Part shown: positions 52,144-61,894 of the stretch, in pieces | How positions within the stretch are numbered: position 1 is the stretch's first letter | How the letters are laid out: every line of letters starts with the position of its first letter | DNA from: Pelagimonas sp. | GTDB taxonomy: Bacteria > Pseudomonadota > Alphaproteobacteria > Rhodobacterales > Rhodobacteraceae | Length of the DNA: 64,000 nucleotides | NCBI GenBank assembly: GCA_025210265.1 | Contig: JAOASD010000033.1 | Coordinates: forward strand, 1 to 64,000 | Reading direction: 5' to 3' | Notes under the pieces: generated by a model | Databases searched by the model: none | Seen by the model: only the letters and a program-made list of their open reading frames with translations | Told to the model about the DNA's origin: nothing | Translations under genes and position numbers: made by a program

Positions 52144-52878
52144 TTAATCGTTGGACACAATCAGTTTCAGATGGCCGCGCTGTGCCAGCGCCGGTTTTTC
52201 CTGCGCGGCTGCTTGCATCTGATCCACCTGTTCATACCCTGCACGGGCCTCGGCGAAACCGGGCAGGCGGCGGTGCTGTGTGCCTTCTAGGGCGGCGGGT
52301 GTGCCGGGCAGCGGGGCCAGAACGCCGGGTTTCAGGGCCGGGGTGACTTCGATGCTGGTGATCTTGAACCGGCGCGGCGTGCGCCCGATCCGGCCTTTGG
52401 TGACCAGCGCGCCCAGGCCCCGGCTGACATCGCCGAAATCCGACCGCAGGGGCATCAGGATCATGTGGCCTTCGATGGCGGGTTTGCCGAACCCATCATC
52501 CGCGCGCAGCGTCAGATGGACAATCGACGGTTCGGCAAAAAGGCGTTCAACGGCCTGACCGAACCGCTCGCGGTCGCCAGGGCTGATCAGGCTGGACAGC
52601 GGCATCCCCGACACCTGCATCCCCATCAGGTCCGACAGATGCGACCCCGCGACCCGCAGCTTGGCCATGGAGGGGGCGATTTTTTCCAGCAGAAAGGCGT
52701 TTTCCAGCGCGCTTTCAATGCCACGCGGATCGACCTGGCTGCGCAGCGGTACCTGTTCGTCGCCGCATAGGCCCAGCCAATAGCTTTCGACCGTTTTGAT
52801 CGGGGCCAGGTTGCGGGTTTTTTCATGGTCGGTCATCGACAGGATACCGCGCCCATTTCCACCTTTGCTACCAAACAT
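52144..52878 (-). CDS. PAS-domain protein (PAS_5 type)
   Basis: The start at 52878 (MFGSKGGNGRGILSMTD) has AAGGAG eight bases upstream. Of 244 residues, about 40-150 form a PAS-like domain: IKTVESYWLGLCGDEQVPLRSQVDP, LENAFLLEKIAPSMAKLRVAGSHLSDLMG and GDRERFGQAVERLFA. The rest is low in complexity. I recall this alphaproteobacterial PAS class as having no attached output domain and no known signal. GTTAAC near 52997 in the upstream region is suggestive of CtrA but is only a half site. Confidence 0.85.
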   Translation of the reverse strand: MFGSKGGNGRGILSMTDHEKTRNLAPIKTVESYWLGLCGDEQVPLRSQVDPRGIESALENAFLLEKIAPSMAKLRVAGSHLSDLMGMQVSGMPLSSLISPGDRERFGQAVERLFAEPSIVHLTLRADDGFGKPAIEGHMILMPLRSDFGDVSRGLGALVTKGRIGRTPRRFKITSIEVTPALKPGVLAPLPGTPAALEGTQHRRLPGFAEARAGYEQVDQMQAAAQEKPALAQRGHLKLIVSND

Positions 52879-53148
52879 CGTCCTGCTCCTTGCGATGTGC
52901 GGTTGGATGAGCCCCATCATCGAACCGCCAGAATTTACTTAACAAAACCTTTCTAACAGGGTTTGCATCAAATTTCGCCTCAATTGTCACTCAAAGGTTA
53001 ACGGATCTGGGGGAACGGGGCCTGAACATCCTGATGAAACCCCTTGTTTTCATGGTCTTACCTTTCAAATTTTAGCGGGATAAAGCAATCTTGCTTAACG
53101 CGCGCGGGGGCGATACCCCGGTGCAGGGTCAACAAACAGGAGGCAGCC

Positions 53149-54039
53149 ATGCGGCAATCCATGACCGGTTTCGCGGCGGTTCAGGGCACGGGTGCGGGGT
53201 TTGCCTGGACCTGGGAATTGCGCGGGGTGAATGGCAAAGGGCTGGATTTGCGCCTGCGGCTGCCCGATTGGGTCGAGGGGTTGGAGGCGGCGCTGCGCGC
53301 GCGTCTGAGTGACGCGCTGGCGCGGGGCAATGTGCAGGTCTCGCTGCGCCTGTCACGGGACGAGACCGAGGCCGCCGCGCGGCTTGACCCCGTGCAACTG
53401 GACGGGTTGCTGCGTGCCATGGCGGGGATCGAAGCCGCCGCGATGGAGGCGGGCGTGTCCCTTGCTCCTTCGACCTCGGCGCAGATTCTGTCGCAGAAAG
53501 GCGTGCTGACTCAGGACGCGCCCGAAGCCGATCAAAAGGCATTGCTGGCGGAATTGCTGACGGATTTTGACGCAGCCCTTGCTGCGTTTTGCGAAATGCG
53601 CGCCAGCGAAGGCGCAGCCATGGCCTCGGTCCTGGACGGTCAATTGACCCGCATCGCCGAATTGACCGCAACCGCCGCCGGGCAACTGGAGGCCCGCGCC
53701 ACGGCGCAATCGGACCGGCTGCGCGCACAGCTGGCGCGGGTCATGGCGAACACAGACGGGGTGGATGAGGCACGGCTGGCGCAGGAACTGGCGCTGATCG
53801 CGGTGAAATCCGACGTGACCGAAGAGCTGGACCGCCTGCGCGCCCATGTGGATGCGGCGCGCGATCTGCTGGCCAGCGACGGCCCGGTGGGCCGCAAGCT
53901 GGATTTTCTGATGCAGGAATTTAACCGCGAGGCAAATACGCTTTGCTCCAAATCGCAGGATGCGGCATTGACGGCCACGGGGCTGGAGTTGAAAACCGTG
54001 ATCGACCAGATGCGCGAGCAGGTCCAGAACGTAGAATAG
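53149..54039 (+). CDS. yicC: YicC family endoribonuclease-like protein
   Basis: The ATG at 53149 ([13 protein letters not shown]) follows AGGAGG. The 296-residue protein has the YicC N-terminus [22 protein letters not shown] and the C-terminal [21 protein letters not shown]. Members are reported to be RNases and are encoded beside gmk, as here (gap of eight bases). Confidence 0.93.
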   Translation: MRQSMTGFAAVQGTGAGFAWTWELRGVNGKGLDLRLRLPDWVEGLEAALRARLSDALARGNVQVSLRLSRDETEAAARLDPVQLDGLLRAMAGIEAAAMEAGVSLAPSTSAQILSQKGVLTQDAPEADQKALLAELLTDFDAALAAFCEMRASEGAAMASVLDGQLTRIAELTATAAGQLEARATAQSDRLRAQLARVMANTDGVDEARLAQELALIAVKSDVTEELDRLRAHVDAARDLLASDGPVGRKLDFLMQEFNREANTLCSKSQDAALTATGLELKTVIDQMREQVQNVE

Positions 54040-54047
54040 GACAGATC

Positions 54048-54689
54048 ATGACCGACCGCCGGGGACTTCTTATCATTTTGTCTTCGCCCTCTGGGGCGGG
54101 GAAATCAACGCTGTCGCGGCGGCTGCTGGACTGGGATCCCTCCCTGTCCTTTTCGGTCTCTGCCACGACCCGCGCGCCGCGTCCGGGCGAAGAGGATGGC
54201 GTGCATTACCATTTTATGAGCGAAGACGGGTTCAAACGCGACGTGGCCGAAGATGGGATGCTGGAACACGCCCATGTGTTCGGCAATTTCTACGGCAGCC
54301 CGCGCGCGCCGGTGCAGACCGCCATTGACGAGGGCCGCGACGTGCTGTTCGACATTGACTGGCAGGGCGCGCAGCAGATCCGCAACTCGGCGCTGGGGCA
54401 GCACACGCTGTCGATCTTTATCCTGCCGCCTTCGATCCCGGAACTGCATCGCCGGCTGGTGTCGCGCGGGCAGGACAGCGACGAAGTGATTTCCAAACGG
54501 ATGCAGAAAAGCTGGGACGAGATCAGCCATTGGGGCAGCTATGATTACGTGCTGGTGAATGACGATCTGGATCGCAGCTTTGACGATCTGAAAACCATCG
54601 TGACGGCCACCCGTCTGCGGCGCCTGCAGCAGCCCGCTCTGGTCGAACATGTGCGCAAGCTGCAAGGCGAATTTGAGGAGCTCTCATGA
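54048..54689 (+). CDS. gmk: Guanylate kinase
   Basis: Gmk phosphorylates GMP to GDP with ATP. The 213-residue protein has the P-loop [35 protein letters not shown] (GMP site), [11 protein letters not shown] and [14 protein letters not shown]. It is full length. It follows yicC and its last bases overlap the start of the carbonic anhydrase gene (ATGA). Confidence 0.97.
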   Translation: MTDRRGLLIILSSPSGAGKSTLSRRLLDWDPSLSFSVSATTRAPRPGEEDGVHYHFMSEDGFKRDVAEDGMLEHAHVFGNFYGSPRAPVQTAIDEGRDVLFDIDWQGAQQIRNSALGQHTLSIFILPPSIPELHRRLVSRGQDSDEVISKRMQKSWDEISHWGSYDYVLVNDDLDRSFDDLKTIVTATRLRRLQQPALVEHVRKLQGEFEELS

Positions 54690-55207
54690 CACTTTATGCT
54701 TTGGATCAGATTGCCCCGGTGGTGGAAGACAGCGCCTGGGTGGCACCGGATGCCAATGTGATCGGCAATGTTGTGCTGGAGGCGAAATCGAGCGTCTGGT
54801 TCGGCTGTACCCTGCGCGGTGACAATGAGGAAATCCGCGTGGGTGCGGGCAGCAATGTGCAGGAAAATGTCATCTGCCACACGGATATTGGCTATCCGCT
54901 GGTGATCGGCGCGGGCTGCACCATTGGCCACAAGGCGATGCTGCATGGCTGTATCCTGGGGGAAAACACGCTGATCGGGATGGGGGCCACGGTGCTGAAC
55001 GGGGCCAAGATCGGCAAGAATTGTCTGATCGGGGCCGGTGCGCTGATTCCCGAGGGCAAGGAAATTCCCGATGGCAGTCTGGTGATGGGGATGCCCGGCA
55101 AGGTGGTGCGCCAGCTGGATGAGGCCGCGATCGAGGGGCTGCGCCGCTCGGCCATGGGCTATCAGCTGAACGCGCAGCGGTTCCGGCAGGAATTGCGCGC
55201 GCTGTGA
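54686..55207 (+). CDS. Gamma-carbonic anhydrase-like protein
   Basis: The 173-residue protein is a left-handed beta-helix of hexapeptide repeats. [16 protein letters not shown] and [12 protein letters not shown] place the three metal-binding histidines. [23 protein letters not shown] is a typical start. Relatives include YrdA, PaaY and mitochondrial complex I gamma-CAs; carbonic anhydrase activity cannot be assured. It is translationally coupled to gmk. Confidence 0.9.
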   Translation: MTLYALDQIAPVVEDSAWVAPDANVIGNVVLEAKSSVWFGCTLRGDNEEIRVGAGSNVQENVICHTDIGYPLVIGAGCTIGHKAMLHGCILGENTLIGMGATVLNGAKIGKNCLIGAGALIPEGKEIPDGSLVMGMPGKVVRQLDEAAIEGLRRSAMGYQLNAQRFRQELRAL

Positions 55208-55291
55208 TCCGGGGCGGCACAGGTTGGGCTGCGTCTGGTCTGGCCGCGTCTCAGGCCTAGATAGCGGGCCAAAAGCAAGACAGGAAGCGTC

Positions 55292-56470
55292 ATGAAACCC
55301 ACCCTCCAAAGACCCTATGTGCCGCCCATGGGCGCGTCGCGTCCGATTGTGTCACCGCTGATGCCGTCGGTGGCCTATGCCAGTGACGACCCGGACCGGC
55401 TGGATGATCTGTATGAGGGGCGCGACACGGGGCATAGCTATGCGCGTGAGGGCCATCCCAATGCGGATCTGCTGGCGGCGCGGCTGGACGCGATGGAGGG
55501 GCTGACGGGTGGGATTGTCACCGGGTCGGGCATGGCGGCAGTGGCTGCCGTCCTGTTGGGGCTGTGTTCGGCAGGCGATCATGTGATTGGCGGCAACCAG
55601 CTATACGGGCGGTCCCTGCGCATGATGACCGAGGATCTGCCGCGTCTTGGGATCGGCGTGGATCTGGTGGATCCGACTGATCTGGCCGCGCTGGAGGCGG
55701 CGCTGCGCCCCGAGACCAAGCTGGTTCTGATCGAGGTTCTGTCCAACCCAACCCTGCGCGTGGCGGATCTGGAGGGGATTGCGGCACTGTGCAAGGCGCG
55801 CGGTGTTTTGCTGGCGGTGGACAACACCTTTACCACGCCTGCGCTGCTGCGCCCGGCGGATCTGGGCGCGGATATTGTCATTCAGTCTGTGACCAAGCTG
55901 CTGGCCGGGCACAGTGATGTGACGCTGGGCTGGGTTGCAGCGCGGGATCCGGCGTTGAACGAGCGGATGCGGGTCTTTGCTGTGACCACAGGCATGACGC
56001 CCAGCCCGTTTGACTGCTGGCTGGCGGAACGCGGTCTGGCGACCTTTGATCTGCGGTTTGCCCGTGCGCAGGACACGGCAGCGGCGCTGGCGGATTGGCT
56101 GGTGGAGCAGCCCGGCGTGCAGCGGGTTCTGTACCCGACGCGGCCCGATCACCCGGATCACAATCGCGCGCTGGCGCTGCTGGGCGGGCAGGGCGGCAAT
56201 ATGCTGAGCTTTGAGATCGCGGGCGGGCGCGCTGCGGCCAATGGCTTTGCCCGTGCGGCAGATGGCATCGCCTTTGCGCCCACGCTGGGCGATGTGGGCA
56301 GCACGCTGTCGCACCCGCCTTCATCCTCGCATCGCGCGCTGAGCGTCGAGGGGCGCGCCGCGCTTGGCATTTCCGAGGGGTTCTTTCGCCTGTCTGTGGG
56401 GCTCGAAGATCCCGATGCATTGAAAACCTGCATCGCCGCAGGTCTGGTGGCGGCTGAGGCCGCGTCATGA
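55292..56470 (+). CDS. Cys/Met metabolism PLP-dependent enzyme (cystathionine lyase/synthase type)
   Basis: The 392-residue protein is of the trans-sulfuration family. GHSYAREGHPNADLLAARLDAMEG, TGSGMAAVAAVLL, LIEVLSNPTLRVADLEG and LAVDNTFTTP are family segments, and SVTKLLAGHSDVTLGW carries the PLP lysine. Which activity (gamma-synthase, beta-lyase, gamma-lyase) is not deducible; replacement of the usual Tyr after ATK with Leu is a variation. Its stop overlaps the phoR start in ATGA, an unexpected coupling. Confidence 0.87.
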   Translation: MKPTLQRPYVPPMGASRPIVSPLMPSVAYASDDPDRLDDLYEGRDTGHSYAREGHPNADLLAARLDAMEGLTGGIVTGSGMAAVAAVLLGLCSAGDHVIGGNQLYGRSLRMMTEDLPRLGIGVDLVDPTDLAALEAALRPETKLVLIEVLSNPTLRVADLEGIAALCKARGVLLAVDNTFTTPALLRPADLGADIVIQSVTKLLAGHSDVTLGWVAARDPALNERMRVFAVTTGMTPSPFDCWLAERGLATFDLRFARAQDTAAALADWLVEQPGVQRVLYPTRPDHPDHNRALALLGGQGGNMLSFEIAGGRAAANGFARAADGIAFAPTLGDVGSTLSHPPSSSHRALSVEGRAALGISEGFFRLSVGLEDPDALKTCIAAGLVAAEAAS

Positions 56471-57504
56471 ACACGGTAGCGCAGATGCTGGCGGCGGTGC
56501 CGCTGCCGGCGCTTTTGATCCGGCGGGATGAACGCATTGAGGCCGCCAATACCGGGGCCGAAGATTTGCTGGGCGCGGATCTGGCGGGGCGGCATTTTAT
56601 CACCGCGCTGCGCCAGCCCGCGCTGCTGGACGCAATCGAAGCCTGTCTGCGCAAAGGCGAGCCGCGCGAGGCGACATATCTGACCAATGACGGCGAACAG
56701 GACACCAGTTTTGAGGTCACGGCCCGCCCGGTGCCTCTGGAACAGGGACGCATCGCCGCGCTGGTCTGTTTCCGCGATGTGACCCATCTGGCGCAGGCCG
56801 GACAGATGCGCCGCGATTTTGTCGCCAATGTCAGCCATGAATTGCGCACACCGCTGACCGCGCTGATCGGGTTTATCGAAACGCTGAAAGGCCCGGCGTT
56901 GAATGACGACACCGCGCGGATGCGGTTTCTGGACATCATGGAGCGCGAATCCCTGCGGATGAACCGCCTGGTCGGGGATTTGCTGTCCCTCAGCCGGGTG
57001 GAGGCCGAAGAGCGCGTGCGCCCCACCGACCGGGTTGACCCTTCGGAACTGATCCGCTCGACGTTGAACGGGTTGCAACCGCTGGCGGATGAGGCTGGGG
57101 TGCGCCTGAGCAGCCAGCTGCCCGAAGGTCTGTTCGACATCAATGGCGATCCCGATCAGCTGCGTCAGGTGCTGACCAACCTGATCGAGAACGGCATCAA
57201 ATATTCGGGGCAGGGGGCGGATGTGACCGTCACCCTGAGCGCGCCGGATTACGAACCGCGCCTGCGGATGCAGGGTATTCATATCGACGTGCGCGACAGC
57301 GGTCCGGGCATTGATCCGCTGCATATCCCGCGCCTGACCGAACGGTTTTACCGTGTCGACACCCATCGGTCGCGGGAAAAGGGCGGCACCGGGCTGGGTC
57401 TGGCCATCGTCAAACATATTATCAGCCGCCATCGCGGCCGTCTGGCGATTTTCAGCAAGCCGGGCATGGGCAGCCGATTCCGTGTGACGCTGCCTGCGGA
57501 ATAA
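56467..57504 (+). CDS. phoR: Phosphate-regulon sensor histidine kinase, soluble form
   Basis: The 345-residue protein has a PAS domain (residues 8-110, PLPALLIRRDERIEAANTGAEDLLG), a HisKA box (FVANVSHELRTPLTALIGF) and an HATPase domain with NLIENGIKYS (N box), DSGPGIDPLHIPRLTERFYR and GGTGLGLAIVKHI. No membrane segment is present, unlike the PhoR of enteric bacteria, so it must meet the Pst-PhoU complex from the cytoplasm. The position directly upstream of pstSCAB-phoUB supports the role. Expression may be coupled to the PLP gene. Confidence 0.9.
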   Translation: MNTVAQMLAAVPLPALLIRRDERIEAANTGAEDLLGADLAGRHFITALRQPALLDAIEACLRKGEPREATYLTNDGEQDTSFEVTARPVPLEQGRIAALVCFRDVTHLAQAGQMRRDFVANVSHELRTPLTALIGFIETLKGPALNDDTARMRFLDIMERESLRMNRLVGDLLSLSRVEAEERVRPTDRVDPSELIRSTLNGLQPLADEAGVRLSSQLPEGLFDINGDPDQLRQVLTNLIENGIKYSGQGADVTVTLSAPDYEPRLRMQGIHIDVRDSGPGIDPLHIPRLTERFYRVDTHRSREKGGTGLGLAIVKHIISRHRGRLAIFSKPGMGSRFRVTLPAE

Positions 57505-57695
57505 CTGTGTTACAAATCTGGATCTGACCGGGCTGGTCTGTGATTTTGCAGGATGCGCGCAAAAGTTGTAGGGCTGTGCCTGGCCGTGCCGTGGGAATTT
57601 CCCCTGACCGTAGGTGTTTGATTTTAAATGTCATTTTAGGCATTCCCAAATTGCATGGCCGCTCTGATGTAAAAAAATAGGCGAAATTTGTCTGT

Positions 57696-57728
57696 GTCAT
57701 AAAACCGTTACACAAGCGTCACAAAAGC
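57696..57728 (+). promoter_or_regulatory. Pho box (three 11-bp units) upstream of pstS
   Basis: GTCATAAAACC, GTTACACAAGC and GTCACAAAAGC stand head to tail with exact 11-base phasing, ending 79 bases before the pstS ATG. PhoB dimers bind 22-base pairs of such units; three units fit one and a half dimers or overlapping sites. The rest of the 303-bp gap between phoR and pstS has an AT-rich stretch (57610-57695) but no gene. Confidence 0.9.
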
Positions 57729-57807
57729 ATTGCGCAAGGGCACTAGCTACCCGGCCATAGAGATCATCGTGGGGATGATCCAATAACATGAAAATCAGGA
57801 GTTCTTC

Positions 57808-58848
57808 ATGTTCGTTAAAATGACCGCCTCTGCGCTGGCGATTGCTGCCGTTTCTGCCACCGCCGCTGCCGCGCGCGACAACGTGCAAGTTGCCGGTTCG
57901 TCCACCGTTCTGCCCTATGCCTCGATCGTGGCCGAAGCCTTTGGCGAAAACTTTGATTTCCCGACACCGGTTGTTGAATCGGGCGGTTCCTCTGCCGGTC
58001 TGAAGCGTTTCTGCGAAGGCGTGGGCGAAAACACCATCGACGTGGCCAACGCCTCGCGCAAGATCAAAGAAAAAGAGATCAAGGCCTGTGCCGAAGCCGG
58101 CGTGACCGACATCATCGAAGTCCGCATCGGCTATGACGGCATCGTGTTCGCCAGCCAGATCGACGGCCCGGCCTATAACGCATTCCAGCCGGTCGACATT
58201 TTCAACGCTCTGGGTGCCAAAGTCGTCAAGGACGGTGCTCTGGTTGAAAACACCAACAAGCAGTGGGCTGACTTCAACGCCGACCTGCCGGCCTCCGACA
58301 TCGCGGCCTTCATCCCTGGCACCAAGCACGGCACCCGTGAAGTGTTCGAAGAAAAGGTGATGGTTGCAGGCTGTAAAGCCGCTGGCGCCTTTGACATCTA
58401 CATGGCCGAAAACGGTGGCGACAAGAAAGCCGCTGGCAAAGCCTGCTACGAAGTGCGCACCGACGGCGTTTCCGTGGACATCGACGGCGACTACACCGAG
58501 ACCCTGGCCCGCGTTGACGCGAACCCCAACGGTATCGGCGTGTTCGGCCTGGCGTTCTACGAGAACAACACCGACAAGCTGAAAGTCGCGACCATGGGTG
58601 GTGTGGCCCCGTCCACCGAATCCATCGCAACCGGCGAATACCCGGTGTCCCGTCCGCTGTTCTTCTACGTCAAGAAAGCGCATATCGGCGTGATCCCCGG
58701 CCTGAAAGAATATGCTGAGTTCTTCGTTTCCGACGAGATCGCAGGCCCCGACGGCCCGCTGGCCGAGTACGGCCTGGTTTCCGACCCGGAGCTGATGAAG
58801 ACCCAGGACGCCGTGTCCGACGAGCAGGTCATGGGCGCAAACATGTAA
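57808..58848 (+). CDS. pstS: Phosphate ABC transporter substrate-binding protein
   Basis: The ATG at 57808 follows AGGAG and opens a signal peptide (MTASALAIAAVSATAAAA). The 346-residue protein has the phosphate-binding segments VAGSSTVLPYASIVAEAFG, VVESGGSSAGLKRFCEG and GTKHGTREVFEEKV. It binds phosphate in the periplasm for PstCAB. It lies behind the three-unit Pho box. A strong hairpin follows the gene. Confidence 0.96.
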   Translation: MFVKMTASALAIAAVSATAAAARDNVQVAGSSTVLPYASIVAEAFGENFDFPTPVVESGGSSAGLKRFCEGVGENTIDVANASRKIKEKEIKACAEAGVTDIIEVRIGYDGIVFASQIDGPAYNAFQPVDIFNALGAKVVKDGALVENTNKQWADFNADLPASDIAAFIPGTKHGTREVFEEKVMVAGCKAAGAFDIYMAENGGDKKAAGKACYEVRTDGVSVDIDGDYTETLARVDANPNGIGVFGLAFYENNTDKLKVATMGGVAPSTESIATGEYPVSRPLFFYVKKAHIGVIPGLKEYAEFFVSDEIAGPDGPLAEYGLVSDPELMKTQDAVSDEQVMGANM

Positions 58849-58870
58849 GACCCGGATTGACCGGATCTTC

Positions 58871-58892
58871 GGGGTGGCGTACGCGCCACCCC
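58871..58892 (+). terminator. Intercistronic hairpin after pstS
   Basis: GGGGTGGCG (58871-58879) pairs perfectly with CGCCACCCC (58884-58892) around TACG, a tetraloop-like turn. No T run follows. It probably protects the 3' end of pstS mRNA and allows partial read-through to pstC. Confidence 0.8.
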
Positions 58893-58952
58893 AACACAAA
58901 TTTGTTAGTCACTTTTCCCTGACAGTACGACAAACAACCCTTGGAGCCAGAC

Positions 58953-60482
58953 ATGAGCAGTGGCGGCGGCATTCTCGCCTTTCTCAGCGAACTTGGGCTC
59001 GCAGGCTATTCGGTAATTGCCATTCTGGTGATTGCCGTTCTTGGCTTTGTGACCGCCCGCAAACGCGCTCTTGCCAGCGTGAATAATGACACGCGTGCGC
59101 TGCATTCGCTGCCCAACTATTATGGCTGGAACGCGGCGTTGAAAATTGCGACCCCGGCTTTTGCGCTGCTGGTGGTGTGGTTGATCGCGCAGCCTATCTT
59201 TTTGAACCAGCGCGTTGCGGCCACGCTGCCTGATACCGCGATTGCCGAGGGCAGCACGCTGGGGCTGGTCATGTCCGATGTGCGCCGCGTGGCGGATGGT
59301 CTGGACCTTGTGGTGGCCCGCGGCATGATGAGCGCCGATGAGGCGGATACAATCCGCACCGAGTTCACCAATATCCGCGAACGTCTGGGCGAAGCCGGCG
59401 TTGCGCTGGGGTCTGATGTCAGCGCGCCGATCCTGCAGGCTGCGCAGAAATACCGGGGCCTGAGCCACAGCGCCAGCCTGGCGATGTTTATCGCGGTGCT
59501 GGCTGTGGCGCTGGTTGGCTGTGTCATTGCCCTGCGCGAAAGCCATGGAGAGTTTCGCGCTCGCAATGTGGTCGAACAGGGTGTCCGCGCCATTCTGGTG
59601 TTTGCCGCCTCGATCGCCATTCTGACCACGGCTGGTATTGTGGCCTCGCTGATTGGCAACACGGTGCGTTTCTTTGATCTGTACCCGGCATCGCAGTTCT
59701 TTGGTTCGACCACATGGCTGCCCAGCTTTGGTGGCGGTCTGGACAGCGATGGCAACCCGCTGTCGAAACTGGGCATCCTGCCGCTGTTGTGGGGGACGAT
59801 CTATATTTCGATCATCGCGCTGGCCGTGGCCGTGCCGATTGGTCTGTTCGCTGCGATCTACCTGTCGGAATATGCCGGGTCCAAGGTCCGCGCGGTGGCG
59901 AAACCTCTGCTGGAGGTTCTGGCCGGGATCCCGACCATCGTTTACGGCCTGTTTGCGCTGCTGACCGTCGGCCCGATGCTGATCAAAGTGTTCGGTGATG
60001 GCGGGCTTGGCTGGATGCAGGCGGGCACTGCCGTGATGACCGCGGGTCTGGTGATGGGCATCATGCTGATCCCCTTTGTCAGCTCGCTGTCGGATGACAT
60101 CATCAACGCAGTGCCGCAGGCGATGCGGGACGGGTCTTATGGTCTGGGCGCAACCCAGTCCGAAACCATCAAACAGGTGGTTCTGCCCGCCGCGCTGCCC
60201 GGCATTGTCGGTGCGATCCTGCTGGCCGCCAGCCGCGCTATTGGTGAAACCATGATCGTGGTTCTGGGCGCGGGCGCTGCCGCGCGGCTCAGCCTCAACC
60301 CGTTCGAAGCCATGACCACCGTGACCGCCAAGATCGTCAGCCAGCTGACCGGCGATGCGGATTTCGCCAGCCCCGAGGCCCTGGTGGCCTTTGCCCTTGG
60401 CATGACCCTGTTTGTCCTGACGCTGGGTCTGAACATCTTTGCACTTTATATCGTGCGCAAATACCGGGAGCAGTACGACTGA
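58953..60482 (+). CDS. pstC: Phosphate ABC transporter permease PstC
   Basis: The ATG at 58953 (MSSGGGILAFLSELG) has GGAG seven bases upstream. The 509-residue protein is much longer than classical PstC (about 300): two membrane segments and a periplasmic region of about 150 residues precede the standard permease domain (FGSTTWLPSFGGG to the end), which has the coupling EVLAGIPTIVYGLFALL and DGSYGLGATQSETIKQVVLPAALPG. It forms the channel with PstA. Its stop and the pstA start overlap as TGATG. Confidence 0.93.
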   Translation: MSSGGGILAFLSELGLAGYSVIAILVIAVLGFVTARKRALASVNNDTRALHSLPNYYGWNAALKIATPAFALLVVWLIAQPIFLNQRVAATLPDTAIAEGSTLGLVMSDVRRVADGLDLVVARGMMSADEADTIRTEFTNIRERLGEAGVALGSDVSAPILQAAQKYRGLSHSASLAMFIAVLAVALVGCVIALRESHGEFRARNVVEQGVRAILVFAASIAILTTAGIVASLIGNTVRFFDLYPASQFFGSTTWLPSFGGGLDSDGNPLSKLGILPLLWGTIYISIIALAVAVPIGLFAAIYLSEYAGSKVRAVAKPLLEVLAGIPTIVYGLFALLTVGPMLIKVFGDGGLGWMQAGTAVMTAGLVMGIMLIPFVSSLSDDIINAVPQAMRDGSYGLGATQSETIKQVVLPAALPGIVGAILLAASRAIGETMIVVLGAGAAARLSLNPFEAMTTVTAKIVSQLTGDADFASPEALVAFALGMTLFVLTLGLNIFALYIVRKYREQYD

Positions 60483-61843
60483 TGACGGATGCAAGCATGA
60501 ATGCCCCCACAGGCACCCCCGGAAAAAAGGGCAGCCTGACCCAGACCGACGCCCGCACCAAGCGCCGCAACGCGGCCGAGGCCCGGTTCCGCATGTATGG
60601 GATCGCCGCCATCGGCGCCGGGATCTTTTTCCTGGTGGTGCTGCTGAGCGCGATTGTCTCGAACGGCATTGGCGCGTTCCAGCAGACCTTTATCACCACC
60701 GAGGTCTATCTGGACCCGGCCAAGCTGGACAAAAAGGGCGCGCGCAATATTGACGACATCAAAAAGGTGTCGACCTTTGGCTACACCCCGCTGATCCAGC
60801 AGGCTCTGCTGGATGACGTGATCGAACTGGGCGTGGACAGCCCGCTGACCGCCAAGCGCAAGAATATGAAATCGCTGATTTCTGCTTCGGCTGCGGCGCA
60901 GGTACGTGACTTTGTCATCGCCAATCCCGACCGTATCGGCGACAAGGTCGAATTCCGCATTCTCGCCGCCAGCCGCGTGGATGGCTATTTCAAGGGCCGT
61001 GTGACCCGCGACAGCATCGCCCGCGACAAGAACATTACCCCCGCCCATCTGGACGTGGTGGATGAGCTGCGCGACGCCGGTATCATCAAGCGTGAATTTA
61101 ACATGGATTTCATCCTGGGCGCTGACGCCTCGGAAAGCCGCGCCGAACAGGCCGGGCTGGGCGTGTCCATGCTGGGCAGCTTCTTTATGATGCTGGTTGT
61201 GCTGGGCCTGTCGCTGCCGATCGGTGTGGCCGCCTCAATCTATCTTGAGGAATTTGCGCCGCAGAACCGGTTCACCGATTTCATCGAGGTGAATATCTCG
61301 AACCTCGCGGCGGTGCCTTCCATCGTGTTCGGTATTCTGGGTCTGGCGGTGTTCATCCAGTTCGCCCATCTGCCGCAATCCGCGCCGCTGGTTGGCGGTC
61401 TGGTGCTGACGCTGATGACCCTGCCGACGATCATCATTTCCACCCGCGCCTCGCTGAAATCGGTGCCGCCCAGCATCCGCGACGCGGCGCTGGGGGTGGG
61501 TGCCAGCAAGATGCAGGCCGTGTTCCACCACGTGCTGCCGCTGGCCATGCCCGGCATCCTGACCGGCACGATCATCGGTCTGGCGCAGGCGCTGGGGGAA
61601 ACGGCCCCGCTGCTGCTGATCGGGATGGTGGGCTATATCGCCACCAACTACCCCGATGGCATCGCGTCCGGCTTTATGGATCCGAACTCGGCCATGCCCG
61701 CTCAGATCTATGAATGGGCCAAGCGCGCCGACCCGGCCTATTACGAACGGGCCTGGGGCGGGATCATGATCCTGCTGGTCTTCCTGCTGACCATGAACAT
61801 CATCGCAATCCTTCTGCGTCGCCGCTTTGAGCGCCGCTGGTAA
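60482..61843 (+). CDS. pstA: Phosphate ABC transporter permease PstA with DUF3333 domain
   Basis: The 453-residue protein has an N-terminal DUF3333-type extension of about 180 residues with one membrane segment (AAIGAGIFFLVVLLSAIVS) and a large periplasmic part. The permease domain follows (GSFFMMLVVLGLSLPIGVAASIYLEE) with SIVFGILGLAVF and AALGVGASKMQAVFHHVLPLAMPG at the coupling loop. It is translated by overlap from pstC. Confidence 0.94.
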   Translation: MTDASMNAPTGTPGKKGSLTQTDARTKRRNAAEARFRMYGIAAIGAGIFFLVVLLSAIVSNGIGAFQQTFITTEVYLDPAKLDKKGARNIDDIKKVSTFGYTPLIQQALLDDVIELGVDSPLTAKRKNMKSLISASAAAQVRDFVIANPDRIGDKVEFRILAASRVDGYFKGRVTRDSIARDKNITPAHLDVVDELRDAGIIKREFNMDFILGADASESRAEQAGLGVSMLGSFFMMLVVLGLSLPIGVAASIYLEEFAPQNRFTDFIEVNISNLAAVPSIVFGILGLAVFIQFAHLPQSAPLVGGLVLTLMTLPTIIISTRASLKSVPPSIRDAALGVGASKMQAVFHHVLPLAMPGILTGTIIGLAQALGETAPLLLIGMVGYIATNYPDGIASGFMDPNSAMPAQIYEWAKRADPAYYERAWGGIMILLVFLLTMNIIAILLRRRFERRW

Positions 61844-61894
61844 CACGGGACGGGCAGGGGCTTTGGCCCCGGCGCCCAACTGAGGTAAAAGCAC

